A stretch of 64,000 bases of DNA from an uncultured Bacteroidales bacterium. Lineage in GTDB: Bacteria > Bacteroidota > Bacteroidia > Bacteroidales > Paludibacteraceae. Within the stretch, counting starts at the first letter, position 1; every line of letters begins with the position of its first letter. Positions 37,355 to 44,400 of this stretch are shown in pieces. The position numbers and the translations under genes were made by a program. Location of the stretch: assembly GCA_902780235.1 (NCBI GenBank), contig CACZEL010000001.1, forward strand, positions 62,001 through 126,000, read 5' to 3'. The notes under the pieces were generated by a model. That model made no database searches. It was not told the origin of the DNA and worked only from the letters and a program-made list of their open reading frames with translations.

Positions 37355-37462
37355 ATGAGATTCAAACTATCTCCACTATCCGATGCTGAGGAGCATGACC
37401 ATCAGCAGGGCGAAAAATAGTTTTAATCGTCTTAGCCCCTACGAGGCACGATTGCTACTCAT
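37355..37462 (-). pseudogene. Decayed 5' end of a secreted-protein gene, copy 1
   Basis: After leader L1 copy b comes ATG, then seven codons (MSSNRAS), an in-frame TAG, and then GLRRLKLFFALLMVMLLSIG, a typical signal-peptide core, ended by TAG. The pattern matches the start of giant 1 (KIKLFLTLLMLM). This is most simply the broken 5' end of a lost giant-type gene. A second copy lies at 38199-38305. Confidence 0.65.
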
Positions 37463-37513
37463 AATGTTTGAGATTTTTAGTTAAACAAAAAGTTAATTAA
37501 TATTGATTGTTTT
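37463..37513 (-). repeat. Leader repeat L1, copy b
   Basis: Identical to copy a over about 50 bp, including the ATTATG end. It precedes signal-peptide fragment copy 1 and begins right after the YafQ remnant. Confidence 0.9.
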
Positions 37514-37517
37514 AATA

Positions 37518-37652
37518 TTACAATAAATCGGAATGTGTCCCTGTACGCATAAATAACAGAGTCAGTTGTGTATCATTTTGCTGCCAAATCATTAACCAAT
37601 TTGGTTCTATATGACACTCCCAACAATTAGCATAATCCCCGGATAGTGTACA
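37518..37652 (-). pseudogene. YafQ-type toxin remnant, C-terminal half only
   Basis: An open stretch of 44 codons has no start codon of its own. It begins CTLSGDYANCWECHIEPNW and ends FMRTGTHSDLL before TAA. This is the C-terminal half of YafQ/RelE-type mRNA interferases, whose hallmark is ECHIxPDWLL...RTGTHSDLF. The N-terminal ~45 codons are missing. The remnant begins immediately after the antitoxin stop (37655), as if a deletion joined the antitoxin end to the middle of the toxin. The antitoxin upstream is intact. Confidence 0.8.
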
Positions 37653-37654
37653 TC

Positions 37655-37858
37655 TCAACCTAAGATTTGACGAAACATATCATCTACACTATCAGCCTTG
37701 TAAATACGTCCCATGCGCACATCTTCCAAAGCAGCATCGATACCTTTGCGACGACGCGGTTTCAATCGCTCTGTTATCACACCAAGCGAACTTAAATACA
37801 GAAATAGACTCTGTCCCGCTTGCGTTCTCTCATTAATATGTACTGCGTATGTTGCCAT
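37655..37858 (-). CDS. Orphan type II antitoxin of the YafQ-associated family
   Basis: A 67-residue protein. The C-terminal half (GIDAALEDVRMGRIYKADSVDDMFRQILG) is typical of small Bacteroidota antitoxins that precede YafQ toxins. A paralogue at 49190-49402 ends LFQQILG in the same way. The start ATG directly follows leader L1 copy c. The cognate toxin is reduced to its C-terminal half, so this is an orphan antitoxin. It may still neutralise a related toxin elsewhere or repress its own promoter at 38122. Confidence 0.75.
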   Translation of the reverse strand: MATYAVHINERTQAGQSLFLYLSSLGVITERLKPRRRKGIDAALEDVRMGRIYKADSVDDMFRQILG

Positions 37859-37905
37859 AATATGTTTGAGATTTTTAGTTAAACAAAAAAGTTAATATTG
37901 TTGTT
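37859..37905 (-). repeat. Leader repeat L1, copy c (before orphan antitoxin)
   Basis: TTAACTTTTTTGTTTAACTAAAAATCTCAAACATATTATG: the same leader with a short A/T change near the ATG. Confidence 0.85.
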
Positions 37906-37916
37906 AATTTGGTTAC

Positions 37917-38094
37917 TTATAGTCTCGGAAGAAGAATATTCCAATTGTTTGTTATACGATTGACAACAAATCCTCCTTCACATTTATCATAGAACGCATA
38001 CCAGTTGAGACATACGATAGTGCCCCAGTTCCTTAAACTCTTCCAAGGTCAAGAGTTCCTTGCTCTCTAACTCTTCTATTCTTGTTGTTTCCAT
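37917..38094 (-). pseudogene. Small gene interrupted by a frameshift at a GGGG run
   Basis: Starts METTRIEELESKELLTLEEFKELG and then shifts frame. If one G is removed from the GGGG run (38023-38026 on plus), the protein continues TIVCLNWYAFYDKCEGG...NWNILLPRL to TAA at 37917, giving 58 residues. As written it ends after 35 codons. The restored sequence is coherent and starts 28 bases after the promoter at 38122, which supports a real gene. I do not recognise the family; a small antitoxin-like or regulatory protein is possible. It could be a true frameshift, a phase-variable run or a sequencing error. Confidence 0.6.
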
Positions 38095-38121
38095 ATGATT
38101 TTTAGATTTTCAATTCCGCGG

Positions 38122-38153
38122 CAAAGTTACAAAATATCTTTGATATTTGCAAA
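38122..38153 (-). promoter_or_regulatory. Promoter for the frameshifted gene and orphan antitoxin
   Basis: TTTG at 38153-38150, 20 bp spacer, TAACTTTG at 38129-38122 (minus); box TTTGCAAATATCA. Confidence 0.8.
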
Positions 38154-38198
38154 TTCTTTTGCAGTTATTTTCATTTTGTCACCAAAATCGCTGTTTTT

Positions 38199-38305
38199 AT
38201 GAGATTCAAACTATCTCCACTATCCGATACTGAGGACGGCCATCAGCAGACAGGCGAAAAATAGTTTTAATCGTCTTAGCCCTGCGAGGCACGATTGCTA
38301 CTCAT
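38199..38305 (-). pseudogene. Decayed 5' end of a secreted-protein gene, copy 2
   Basis: Same 107-108 bp unit as 37355-37462: leader L1 copy d, ATG, MSSNRASQG, then a one-base shift into LRRLKLFFACLLMAVLSIG and a stop. The two copies differ by small indels and substitutions, so each was inactivated in its own way (TAG in copy 1, frameshift in copy 2). Confidence 0.65.
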
Positions 38306-38345
38306 AATGTTTGAGATTTTTAGTTAATAAATATGGTTATTAATA
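38306..38345 (-). repeat. Leader repeat L1, copy d
   Basis: Shares TTAACTAAAAATCTCAAACATTATG with the other copies; the upstream half differs (TAATAACCATATTTA). Confidence 0.8.
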
Positions 38346-38357
38346 GTGATTGATTTG

Positions 38358-39413
38358 TTATTTCTCTATACAATGCTCTCGCGCGATAGCTATTGCTCGC
38401 TGTAGCTTCTCAGCTAATATTCGCTTGTCCGGCAATTGTGTATAGTATTGCGCTACCTTTATCGGACTTTCTTCATCTAACATCAAATACTCTATATGTT
38501 CCGTATTGCCTTCGCTACATAAAATCAATCCAATAGGAGATTCCTCTCCTTCGCGACGCTCATTCTGATTCAGATAGCGCAAATAGAGTCTCATCTGCCC
38601 TTCATGTTCTGGCTTGAACTTACCTAATTTCAAATCGATAGCCACTAATCTCCGCAACCCTCTATGATAGAAAAGCAAGTCAATATAATAATCTGTTGCA
38701 TCAATAGTTATTCGTTTTTGACGAGCCAAGAATGCAAAGTCGCCACCCATCTCTCCTAAAAACTCTTGCATTTGTGAGACAATAGCACTCTCCAAATCCT
38801 TTTCCGAAAAGCTATCAGGAAGTCCTAAAGCATCGAGAAAATAGCTGCTGCGGAACACCAAATCCGGAACAAGAATATTCTTCTCTGCGGTCTCTTCCAA
38901 AGTCTGCTTTATCACTTCTTCCGGTCTCCTGCTAATCGCTGTACGTTCATATAGTTGCGAGTCTATCTTCTGGTCAAGCGTTCGCGTATCCCAACGTTCA
39001 TAATAACACATCTGCATATAAAACTGACGAGCAAGAGGGTCAGAGATAAACATTATTGATCGCAAGTGAGTCCAACTGAATTGTCTCCGCACTGCGTATA
39101 CAATTTCCTCCTCCGTAAAAGTATACGCGGCGCGTATACAATGTAGCAATGTGCGATCACTCCAACCTTTGCCATAACGCTCGGTCAGTTGCGCAGCCAG
39201 ATTCTTAATCACCTGTTTGCCATACTCCGCACGCTTATTATAAAGCACATCCTCTTTGATACGCGTTCCTATGCGCCAATTCGTCATACATACTTCCGAA
39301 TTGACATAAACGGCGACCCTAGTACGCGTATCATCTATAATATGGCACACGTCAGCATACAACTGCTGACTCTCAGGCATGCTCTTTATATTTTGCATTA
39401 TTTCTTGTGCCAT
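38358..39413 (-). CDS. YhcG/DUF1016 PDDEXK nuclease family protein
   Basis: A 351-residue protein. An N-terminal helical DUF1016 region covers residues ~15-150 (NSEVCMTNWRIGTRI...YGKQVIKNLAAQLTERYGKGWSDRTL). A C-terminal PD-(D/E)xK nuclease domain follows at ~190-345, with DYYIDLLFYHRGLRRLVAIDLKLGKF carrying the D...D-x-K core. The family (YhcG) is linked to restriction-associated and mobile-element contexts; its exact role is not established. No restriction-modification genes lie nearby. The start lies about 20 bases after a terminator, so expression may depend on readthrough from the promoter at 39685. Confidence 0.9.
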   Translation of the reverse strand: MAQEIMQNIKSMPESQQLYADVCHIIDDTRTRVAVYVNSEVCMTNWRIGTRIKEDVLYNKRAEYGKQVIKNLAAQLTERYGKGWSDRTLLHCIRAAYTFTEEEIVYAVRRQFSWTHLRSIMFISDPLARQFYMQMCYYERWDTRTLDQKIDSQLYERTAISRRPEEVIKQTLEETAEKNILVPDLVFRSSYFLDALGLPDSFSEKDLESAIVSQMQEFLGEMGGDFAFLARQKRITIDATDYYIDLLFYHRGLRRLVAIDLKLGKFKPEHEGQMRLYLRYLNQNERREGEESPIGLILCSEGNTEHIEYLMLDEESPIKVAQYYTQLPDKRILAEKLQRAIAIAREHCIEK

Positions 39414-39425
39414 GTTATTGTTATA

Positions 39426-39469
39426 TAAAAACGAAAAGAAACAAAACCGTATAGTGGTTCTGTTTCTTT
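39426..39469 (-). terminator. Rho-independent terminator of the candidate small RNA
   Basis: On the minus strand AAAGAAACAGAACC pairs with GGTTTTGTTTCTTT (6-base loop), followed by TTTTCGTTTTT. It lies between the promoter at 39685 and the YhcG start at 39413. Confidence 0.75.
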
Positions 39470-39679
39470 ATAGCGCATAAATCCTACCGACGGACGTGAG
39501 CCCGGTTGTAAAGTATTGATATGTCGCTGTTTGATTCATCATAAAGTAGTGTCTTGCGCTCACATTAAAGCTCAATACGAGTCGCAACTCCGTTGCTCCT
39601 GGGAATTTTCGCTTTATGCTTCGCTTTCCCCACAAAATATCTCTGCGTTAGCATTTTGCGGGGACCCCATTTCAAAATC
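39432..39679 (-). ncRNA. Candidate structured small RNA of about 250 nt
   Basis: A strong promoter (39685-39716) and a strong terminator (39426-39469) bracket about 250 bases with no ORF of note. The minus strand carries several stems: GGGGTCCCC, then CCCCGCAAAAT...ATTTTGTGGGG with a 14-base loop, GAGTTGCGACTC, and GTGAGC...GCTCAC enclosing ~60 bases. I could not match it to 6S RNA, tmRNA, RNase P or SRP RNA. Alternatively it is a structured 5' leader that attenuates the YhcG gene just downstream. Confidence 0.45.
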
Positions 39680-39684
39680 TGCTG

Positions 39685-39716
39685 CAAAGATACACAAAAA
39701 ATTTGATATATGCAAG
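39685..39716 (-). promoter_or_regulatory. Promoter upstream of candidate RNA and YhcG gene
   Basis: CTTG at 39716-39713, 20 bp spacer, TATCTTTG at 39692-39685 (minus); extended box CTTGCATATATCA. Confidence 0.8.
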
Positions 39717-39896
39717 CGTTTTGGTAAAATAATTTTTTTTGTCATTATTGTTTTACAAAAGATCTATTCGAGCAGAAATATGGGTCAAAAATTTCCAATA
39801 TTGACCATAATTTTTATCCCACAGATTGGACGGATTTTATATGTCAACAATTGTCAACAATTAGCCAACAATTTCTATTAAATGTAAATAAAAAAA

Positions 39897-40061
39897 ACAG
39901 ATAAAACACTGATAAGAAAATTATATTAAAAATAACTTTTTGAAAACAACCTTCGTTGTTCCATGCCTTTGTCTTGATAATTCTCTGTTCCGAATAAATT
40001 CGACCAGACAATTCTCAATCCAAATCCATGATACCTGCGTATCTTTCAAAAAGGCAATTAT
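39897..40061. repeat. 165-bp interspersed repeat, copy R1
   Basis: Starts ACAGATAAAACACTGATAAG and ends CTTTCAAAAAGGCAATTAT. Internal 10-bp arms CTTTTTGAAA and TTTCAAAAAG form a long inverted repeat, with a small ACAAC-CTTC-GTTGT stem inside. Copies: R2 (40427-40591, nearly identical, same length) and R3 (49971-50134, diverged in the middle). Before it, 39717-39896 is AT-rich with an AATTGTCAAC heptamer-like tract and no gene. Confidence 0.85.
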
Positions 40062-40099
40062 CTTTGATGAGACTTTGATGAGACTTTGATGAGACTTTG
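40062..40099. repeat. 11-bp tandem repeat (3.5 copies of CTTTGATGAGA)
   Basis: Perfect tandem copies of CTTTGATGAGA directly abut R1. The following ~320 bases to R2 hold further degenerate tracts (AAAGTCTCAAAGTCTC, GGTAACAATAAGGGTAACGACC, GAAAGGTACAGGAAAGGTACGG) and no convincing gene. Confidence 0.85.
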
Positions 40100-40426
40100 T
40101 ATGTACTTGATATATAGATGGTTAATAGCAAAAGTCTCAAAGTCTCATTAATCTCACGCAGAAAAAGCGACAAAGCGACATGACAAAAATTATTATCGTA
40201 TACCATTCAACCCAACGAACGATGTTTCGGATAGGTAACAATAAGGGTAACGACCAGGCAATAACCAAGTAATATCTAAGTAATAACTAGCTGTTGATAG
40301 CTAAAAAGATCGGGAAAGGTACAGGAAAGGTACGGGAAAAGTCTAGGATTACCAGGTAACGCTAAGGTAGTTGATAGGAGATGAGTCCCAAAAAGAGAGC
40401 CCACAGATGAAACGGATTGGACGGAA

Positions 40427-40591
40427 ACAGATAAAACACTGATAAGAAAATTATATTAAAAATAACTTTTTGAAAACAACCTTCGTTGTCCTATGCCTTT
40501 GTCTTGATAATTCTCTGTTCCGAATAAATTCGACCAGACAATTCTCAATCCAAATCCATGATACCTGCGTATCTTTCAAAAAGGCAATTAT
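40427..40591. repeat. 165-bp interspersed repeat, copy R2
   Basis: Nearly identical to R1 (the clearest difference is TGTTCCATG against TGTCCTATG), 530 bp away in the same orientation. Confidence 0.85.
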
Positions 40592-40611
40592 AACATAGAT
40601 AAAATTGCTGT

Positions 40612-40656
40612 CTATTAGAAAAACACAACCCCACCTCGGGGAGGCAGGGTTGTTGT
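40612..40656 (-). terminator. Terminator after short peptide B
   Basis: On the minus strand ACAACCC...GGGTTGT with an inner CCTC/GAGG stem, followed by GTTTTTCT. Confidence 0.8.
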
Positions 40657-40709
40657 TTAGGATGTCATACGCGCGAAAATAAGGAATACGTGCGTACGTG
40701 TGCGGGAGA

Positions 40710-40862
40710 TTAGTCGATAACGTCTCCGCGACGACGAGGAGCTTCATTACCGGTACCGCCGCCAGGGCCGTTACCTCCGGCAGAAGACATCGTCACTGTA
40801 AGTTGCATCAGATCCGTTGCAACATCAGTAATCTCTGTAATTGGTTTCTTATACATTTTCAT
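40710..40862 (-). CDS. Short peptide B (50 aa) downstream of giant protein 2
   Basis: Starts MKMYKKPITEITDVATDLM, has a Gly-rich centre (SSAGGNGPGGGTGNE) and ends APRRRGDVID. The N-terminus matches peptide C (KMYKQPKSEIT) and the C-terminus matches peptide A. It begins 11 bp after vapD, so it is the third gene of the vapX-vapD operon, and it ends with its own terminator. No signal peptide. The role is unknown; a secreted or processed peptide, or a small regulator linked to the giants, are possibilities. Confidence 0.65.
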   Translation of the reverse strand: MKMYKKPITEITDVATDLMQLTVTMSSAGGNGPGGGTGNEAPRRRGDVID

Positions 40863-40873
40863 AATTGAAATTA

Positions 40874-41152
40874 TTATTCTTTTATAATAGGAGTAAAGTT
40901 TGACCAGTTTTCTACACGATAGCCTCGTATATCGCGTACAGAGTTCTTGAACCAATCTATTTTCTTAAGAGCCTCAATAGCTTTAAAGAGCGATGTCATG
41001 TCTTGGTTATTGGTCATATAGGTGCTTCCTTGAATCCAATAGAAACCACACTTTTCTAACACGCGCTTTATCTCATAATAAGCGCCATTATACGGCTCTC
41101 CGTAGTACTGCTGCAGGTCAGCAATATTCATATCAAAACTCAGTGCATACAT
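40874..41152 (-). CDS. vapD: VapD family endoribonuclease-like protein
   Basis: A 92-residue protein matching virulence-associated protein D: MYALSFDMNIADLQQYYG at the N-terminus, GAYYEIKRVLEKCGFYWIQGSTYMT in the middle and SVRDIRGYRVENWSNFTPIIK at the end. VapD has a Cas2-like ferredoxin fold and acts as an RNase in several species. An upstream in-frame ATG at 41164 adds MWHN and would overlap the partner gene by 11 bp. It follows the small vapX-like gene and precedes peptide B in one operon. Confidence 0.85.
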   Translation of the reverse strand: MYALSFDMNIADLQQYYGEPYNGAYYEIKRVLEKCGFYWIQGSTYMTNNQDMTSLFKAIEALKKIDWFKNSVRDIRGYRVENWSNFTPIIKE

Positions 41153-41153
41153 A

Positions 41154-41330
41154 TTATGCCACAAGCTTAAACAGAGATTCTTTGTTAAAATAGATTGCTC
41201 CGTCAGCTGTCTGAGCAGATATGACAGTACCTACGAAAGGATTAGCTTCTACCTCAATTACCTTACCGCGCACCCACTCTTTAAGCATGGTGACTTCCGG
41301 TGAAATCAAAACAATATCTCCTAATTTCAT
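41154..41330 (-). CDS. Small VapX-like partner (probable antitoxin of VapD)
   Basis: A 58-residue protein starting MKLGDIVLISPEVTMLKEWVRGKVIEVEANPF, with a probable SH3-like barrel (GTVISAQTADGAIYFNKESLF). Small proteins of this type commonly precede vapD in Bacteroidales and probably act as the antitoxin, although they do not look like the classical VapX. I take the second ATG; an in-frame start at 41357 would overlap the promoter's -7 box. The next gene starts within two codons of its end. Confidence 0.7.
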   Translation of the reverse strand: MKLGDIVLISPEVTMLKEWVRGKVIEVEANPFVGTVISAQTADGAIYFNKESLFKLVA

Positions 41331-41354
41331 AATCCTAACATTTCTTTTCGGCTG

Positions 41355-41386
41355 CAAAGGTACGGCAAATTTTTGACATATGCAAA
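41355..41386 (-). promoter_or_regulatory. Promoter of the vapX-vapD-peptide B operon
   Basis: TTTG at 41386-41383, 20 bp spacer, TACCTTTG at 41362-41355 (minus); box TTTGCATATGTCA. The 10-bp arms GTACGGCAAA/TTTGCCGTAC (41360-41398) enclose the -33 box and spacer and could be an operator for autoregulation, or a terminator stem for giant 2. The same arms occur after giant 1. Confidence 0.8.
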
Positions 41387-41415
41387 TTTTTGCCGTACTT
41401 TTTGCCGATTTTACA

Positions 41416-44400
41416 TTATTTTACCAAACGACCCGTTGCATCAAACATCTTCTCACCGCGGAGGATGAAGATCTGACCGTTGATGAGGAGTTTAACCGGT
41501 TGCTCGGAAGCATTGAGGTTCTCAACGCCGGTAACAACTTGTTCTGCATTCTTACCCAGCGTTACGCGACGACGCGGAGCCGGGTTACTAGTCTGAGCTT
41601 CTTGATACTCTGCGTAAGTCGGAACAAGCTCCATGTTAATGTAAGCACGGTTCGGGTTCAGTTTTAAGGTCGAACCTACTATGTTCTCACAACTCCAGAT
41701 TTTATTCTCAGCAATATAGAGAATAGTGTGTTGGTTGTCCTCGTTAATTGCTAGCGTCGAAGCAGCATAGTTACCAATCATACCACGAACAGCAACAGGA
41801 TCGTCTGCAACTGTCTCGCCGTAGAACAAGTCGATGCGACCGGTTGTCGATTGGAAGATATACGGCTCACCTGCCTTCAACTCTTCGTTCGGCAGAACCT
41901 CTTCGAAATCGATCTTGTCGTTATACTGCTCGTTGCGGCTTGCGATCTGATAGAACGTTGCACCGAGGTATTGACCAGCAGGTACATTATGATCTACACA
42001 CAGCGTACCAATATTGTTCGATACAGAACGCTCATAATCCGGAGTTGCGTCGAAGATCATGTTGTAGATACGTGCATTTTGCGCTGTTTCGCCTTCAAAT
42101 GCCTTCAAGGTTACTTTGCCTGCCGGAACAAATACCGTCTTTTCCTGTTGAGCACTTTCACCACTACCTTGGTAGTTCCAATCAGCCACAACAGCCTCAC
42201 CATCGCCTACGCATACTTGCAAGTGACGTGCATTGTTGTTGGTGCCTCGGAAAGTAATAGTCAACTTACCCGGAACCTCAGTTGTGAAGTTCAACTTGCT
42301 TCCCTGGAAGTAGTTACCCGGCATCTTATTGAACGTACCCTTCAACGCTTGCGAATTGAAGGTAGCATCATTGGTAATACCAGGAACATTTGCCAATACG
42401 ACATCCGTCAGGTTCTCCATAGAGCTAGAACCAGCGACAGCAGTAGCAAAGTTCCAAACAGTAGCTTCGGTTACGTTAACTTGTGGCAAAGCCGCTTCCT
42501 TCGTGAAGTTAACGGTGTACAACAACTGTGTTGCACCATCTTCAGCGGTTACAAGAACCGTAGAAGTAGCTTCTCCGGCCACAAATTCAGTAGCATCAGT
42601 GATCAACTTCGTTGCAAGAGCTGCATTTGTCTCTGCGGTCAATGCAGGAACAGCTGCTACTGCTGCTGCCAACTCAACCTCATAGGTATAAGTGCCATCA
42701 ACAAGCGTAATAGCAGTTGTACCATACTTGAGCGACTTCAAAGTAGCATCATTCGTTACGTGCTCTGTCCACTTAGCGAAGAGAGACATCGTGCCATCAA
42801 CTACATCATTATCGAAGTCCCAAGCGTTGGTGCAAGCAGCCTCTTTGTACCAGCCGCCGAAGTCCCAACCGTCAGCTGTCGGAGCAGTAGGTTCTTCAAC
42901 TTTCTTGCCTTCAACCAACTTCTGGGCATCAATAGCATCGCCGTGACCTTGCAGGTCGAACGAAACAGTGTACGGACGAAGAACATATACCTTCGTGAAG
43001 TTCAACGAAGAACCATCATAAAGGATATAGAGATCATCTACGCCGTTCCAAGCAGCGGTAGCCTCGAAGTCGTGTTGGCTACTGGTCTGTGCCTGATAAG
43101 TACCTGTCTTAGCATTAGAAGTGGAAAGCACATACTTTGCATTGTTATCCGGGATACGAATAACGTCGCCGGTAGCAATAGCGCACTCCAACTCGATCTT
43201 CATTACTTCCTTAGTAGCAGTCAATTTGAACTTGCCATCTGTTGAGATAGCATCCTTGTCAGAAGTCTCTGTATTATTAATTGCAGCATTACCACCAACA
43301 AGAGTAGCATAGTTAGCCAAGTCAATAGAACCACCGTTCTTAGCCACCTTCACAGTGGACTCAGGAGCCTTCGTGTTATCAAACTCCATCGAGAAGACAA
43401 TACCCTCAGTCGGGCAAGCAACCGGAGCGTAAACGGCATACAGGTCAATCGTTGCAGCAACGTCGCTGGTGATGGTGTTCAGATCAACCACACTACCGCC
43501 ATTAGTATCAGACCAACCCTGGAAGGAGAAATGACGCTTGTTGGTGTTGATCTCAGAAGCCGTCGGATTCTCATTAACTGCTACCTCTTCGGTTCCCATC
43601 GGAGTTGTACCATCGTAGTAGTTAACGGTGAACTTAACCGGGATGAGTTGCAGATTCAGCGTAACTACTGCATCCTCTGTACCAACAGTGATAGTTGCAG
43701 GGTTAGCAGTTGCATTTTCTACACTTGCACCTGCGCCGCTTACAGACCAAGATACGAACTCATACAACGGATCAATGTCGCTATAGGTAGCCGTAGTGGT
43801 GTAACCCTCACGAACAGTGCTTGCGCCCAGCGTTACGGTACCCTTGCCTGCGATATTAACTTCGCTGGTTACATTATGATAAACAATCGCTGCACCGCAA
43901 GACTCAACCCTTACAGATTGCAGATAGACAGAATTACTTCTCTTAAGACGGAATACATTTGTACCATCCAAACCATCAGAAGCCGTAACTGTATAAGAGA
44001 ATGTCTCTACGGCACCTATTGTTGCGTCATCCCAACCGAGTGTAGTTCCACCGGCAACAGAACCTCCGGTGGCATTCAGAAGAGTCAGACCACGCTGGCC
44101 GGTATTACCGGACTTAAGAATTACTGAAATCTTCGTGCCAACGGTCATGTCGTTATTCAACGTTACGCTAATTATATCAGCACTACCTCCGTTAAAGTAA
44201 AGACCATCTGCGTTATATACAATAGAGCTTCCAGCGGTCTTCATTCCTACAACAGCAATGCTACCACCGGCAGAACCGGTCTGCAAATCTACATTGTCGC
44301 CTACATTCAAAGCGGCACCACTCGTTGCAGGCCACAAATCAGCGCAACCAGCGAAGGCTGTCCATTTGGCATTCAGCGTCAAGTCAGCTGTAACATTTGC

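Noticed and set aside
39814..39823. DnaA-box-like TTATCCCACA near an AT-rich stretch (possible origin)
   Set aside because: Single site with an extra C, no cluster, no dnaA or replication gene nearby. rpmH is 20 kb away without dnaA.
40451..40747. 98-codon minus-strand ORF across repeat R2 and the peptide B terminator
   Set aside because: It is built from repeat and terminator sequence and is not preserved in frame in R3.
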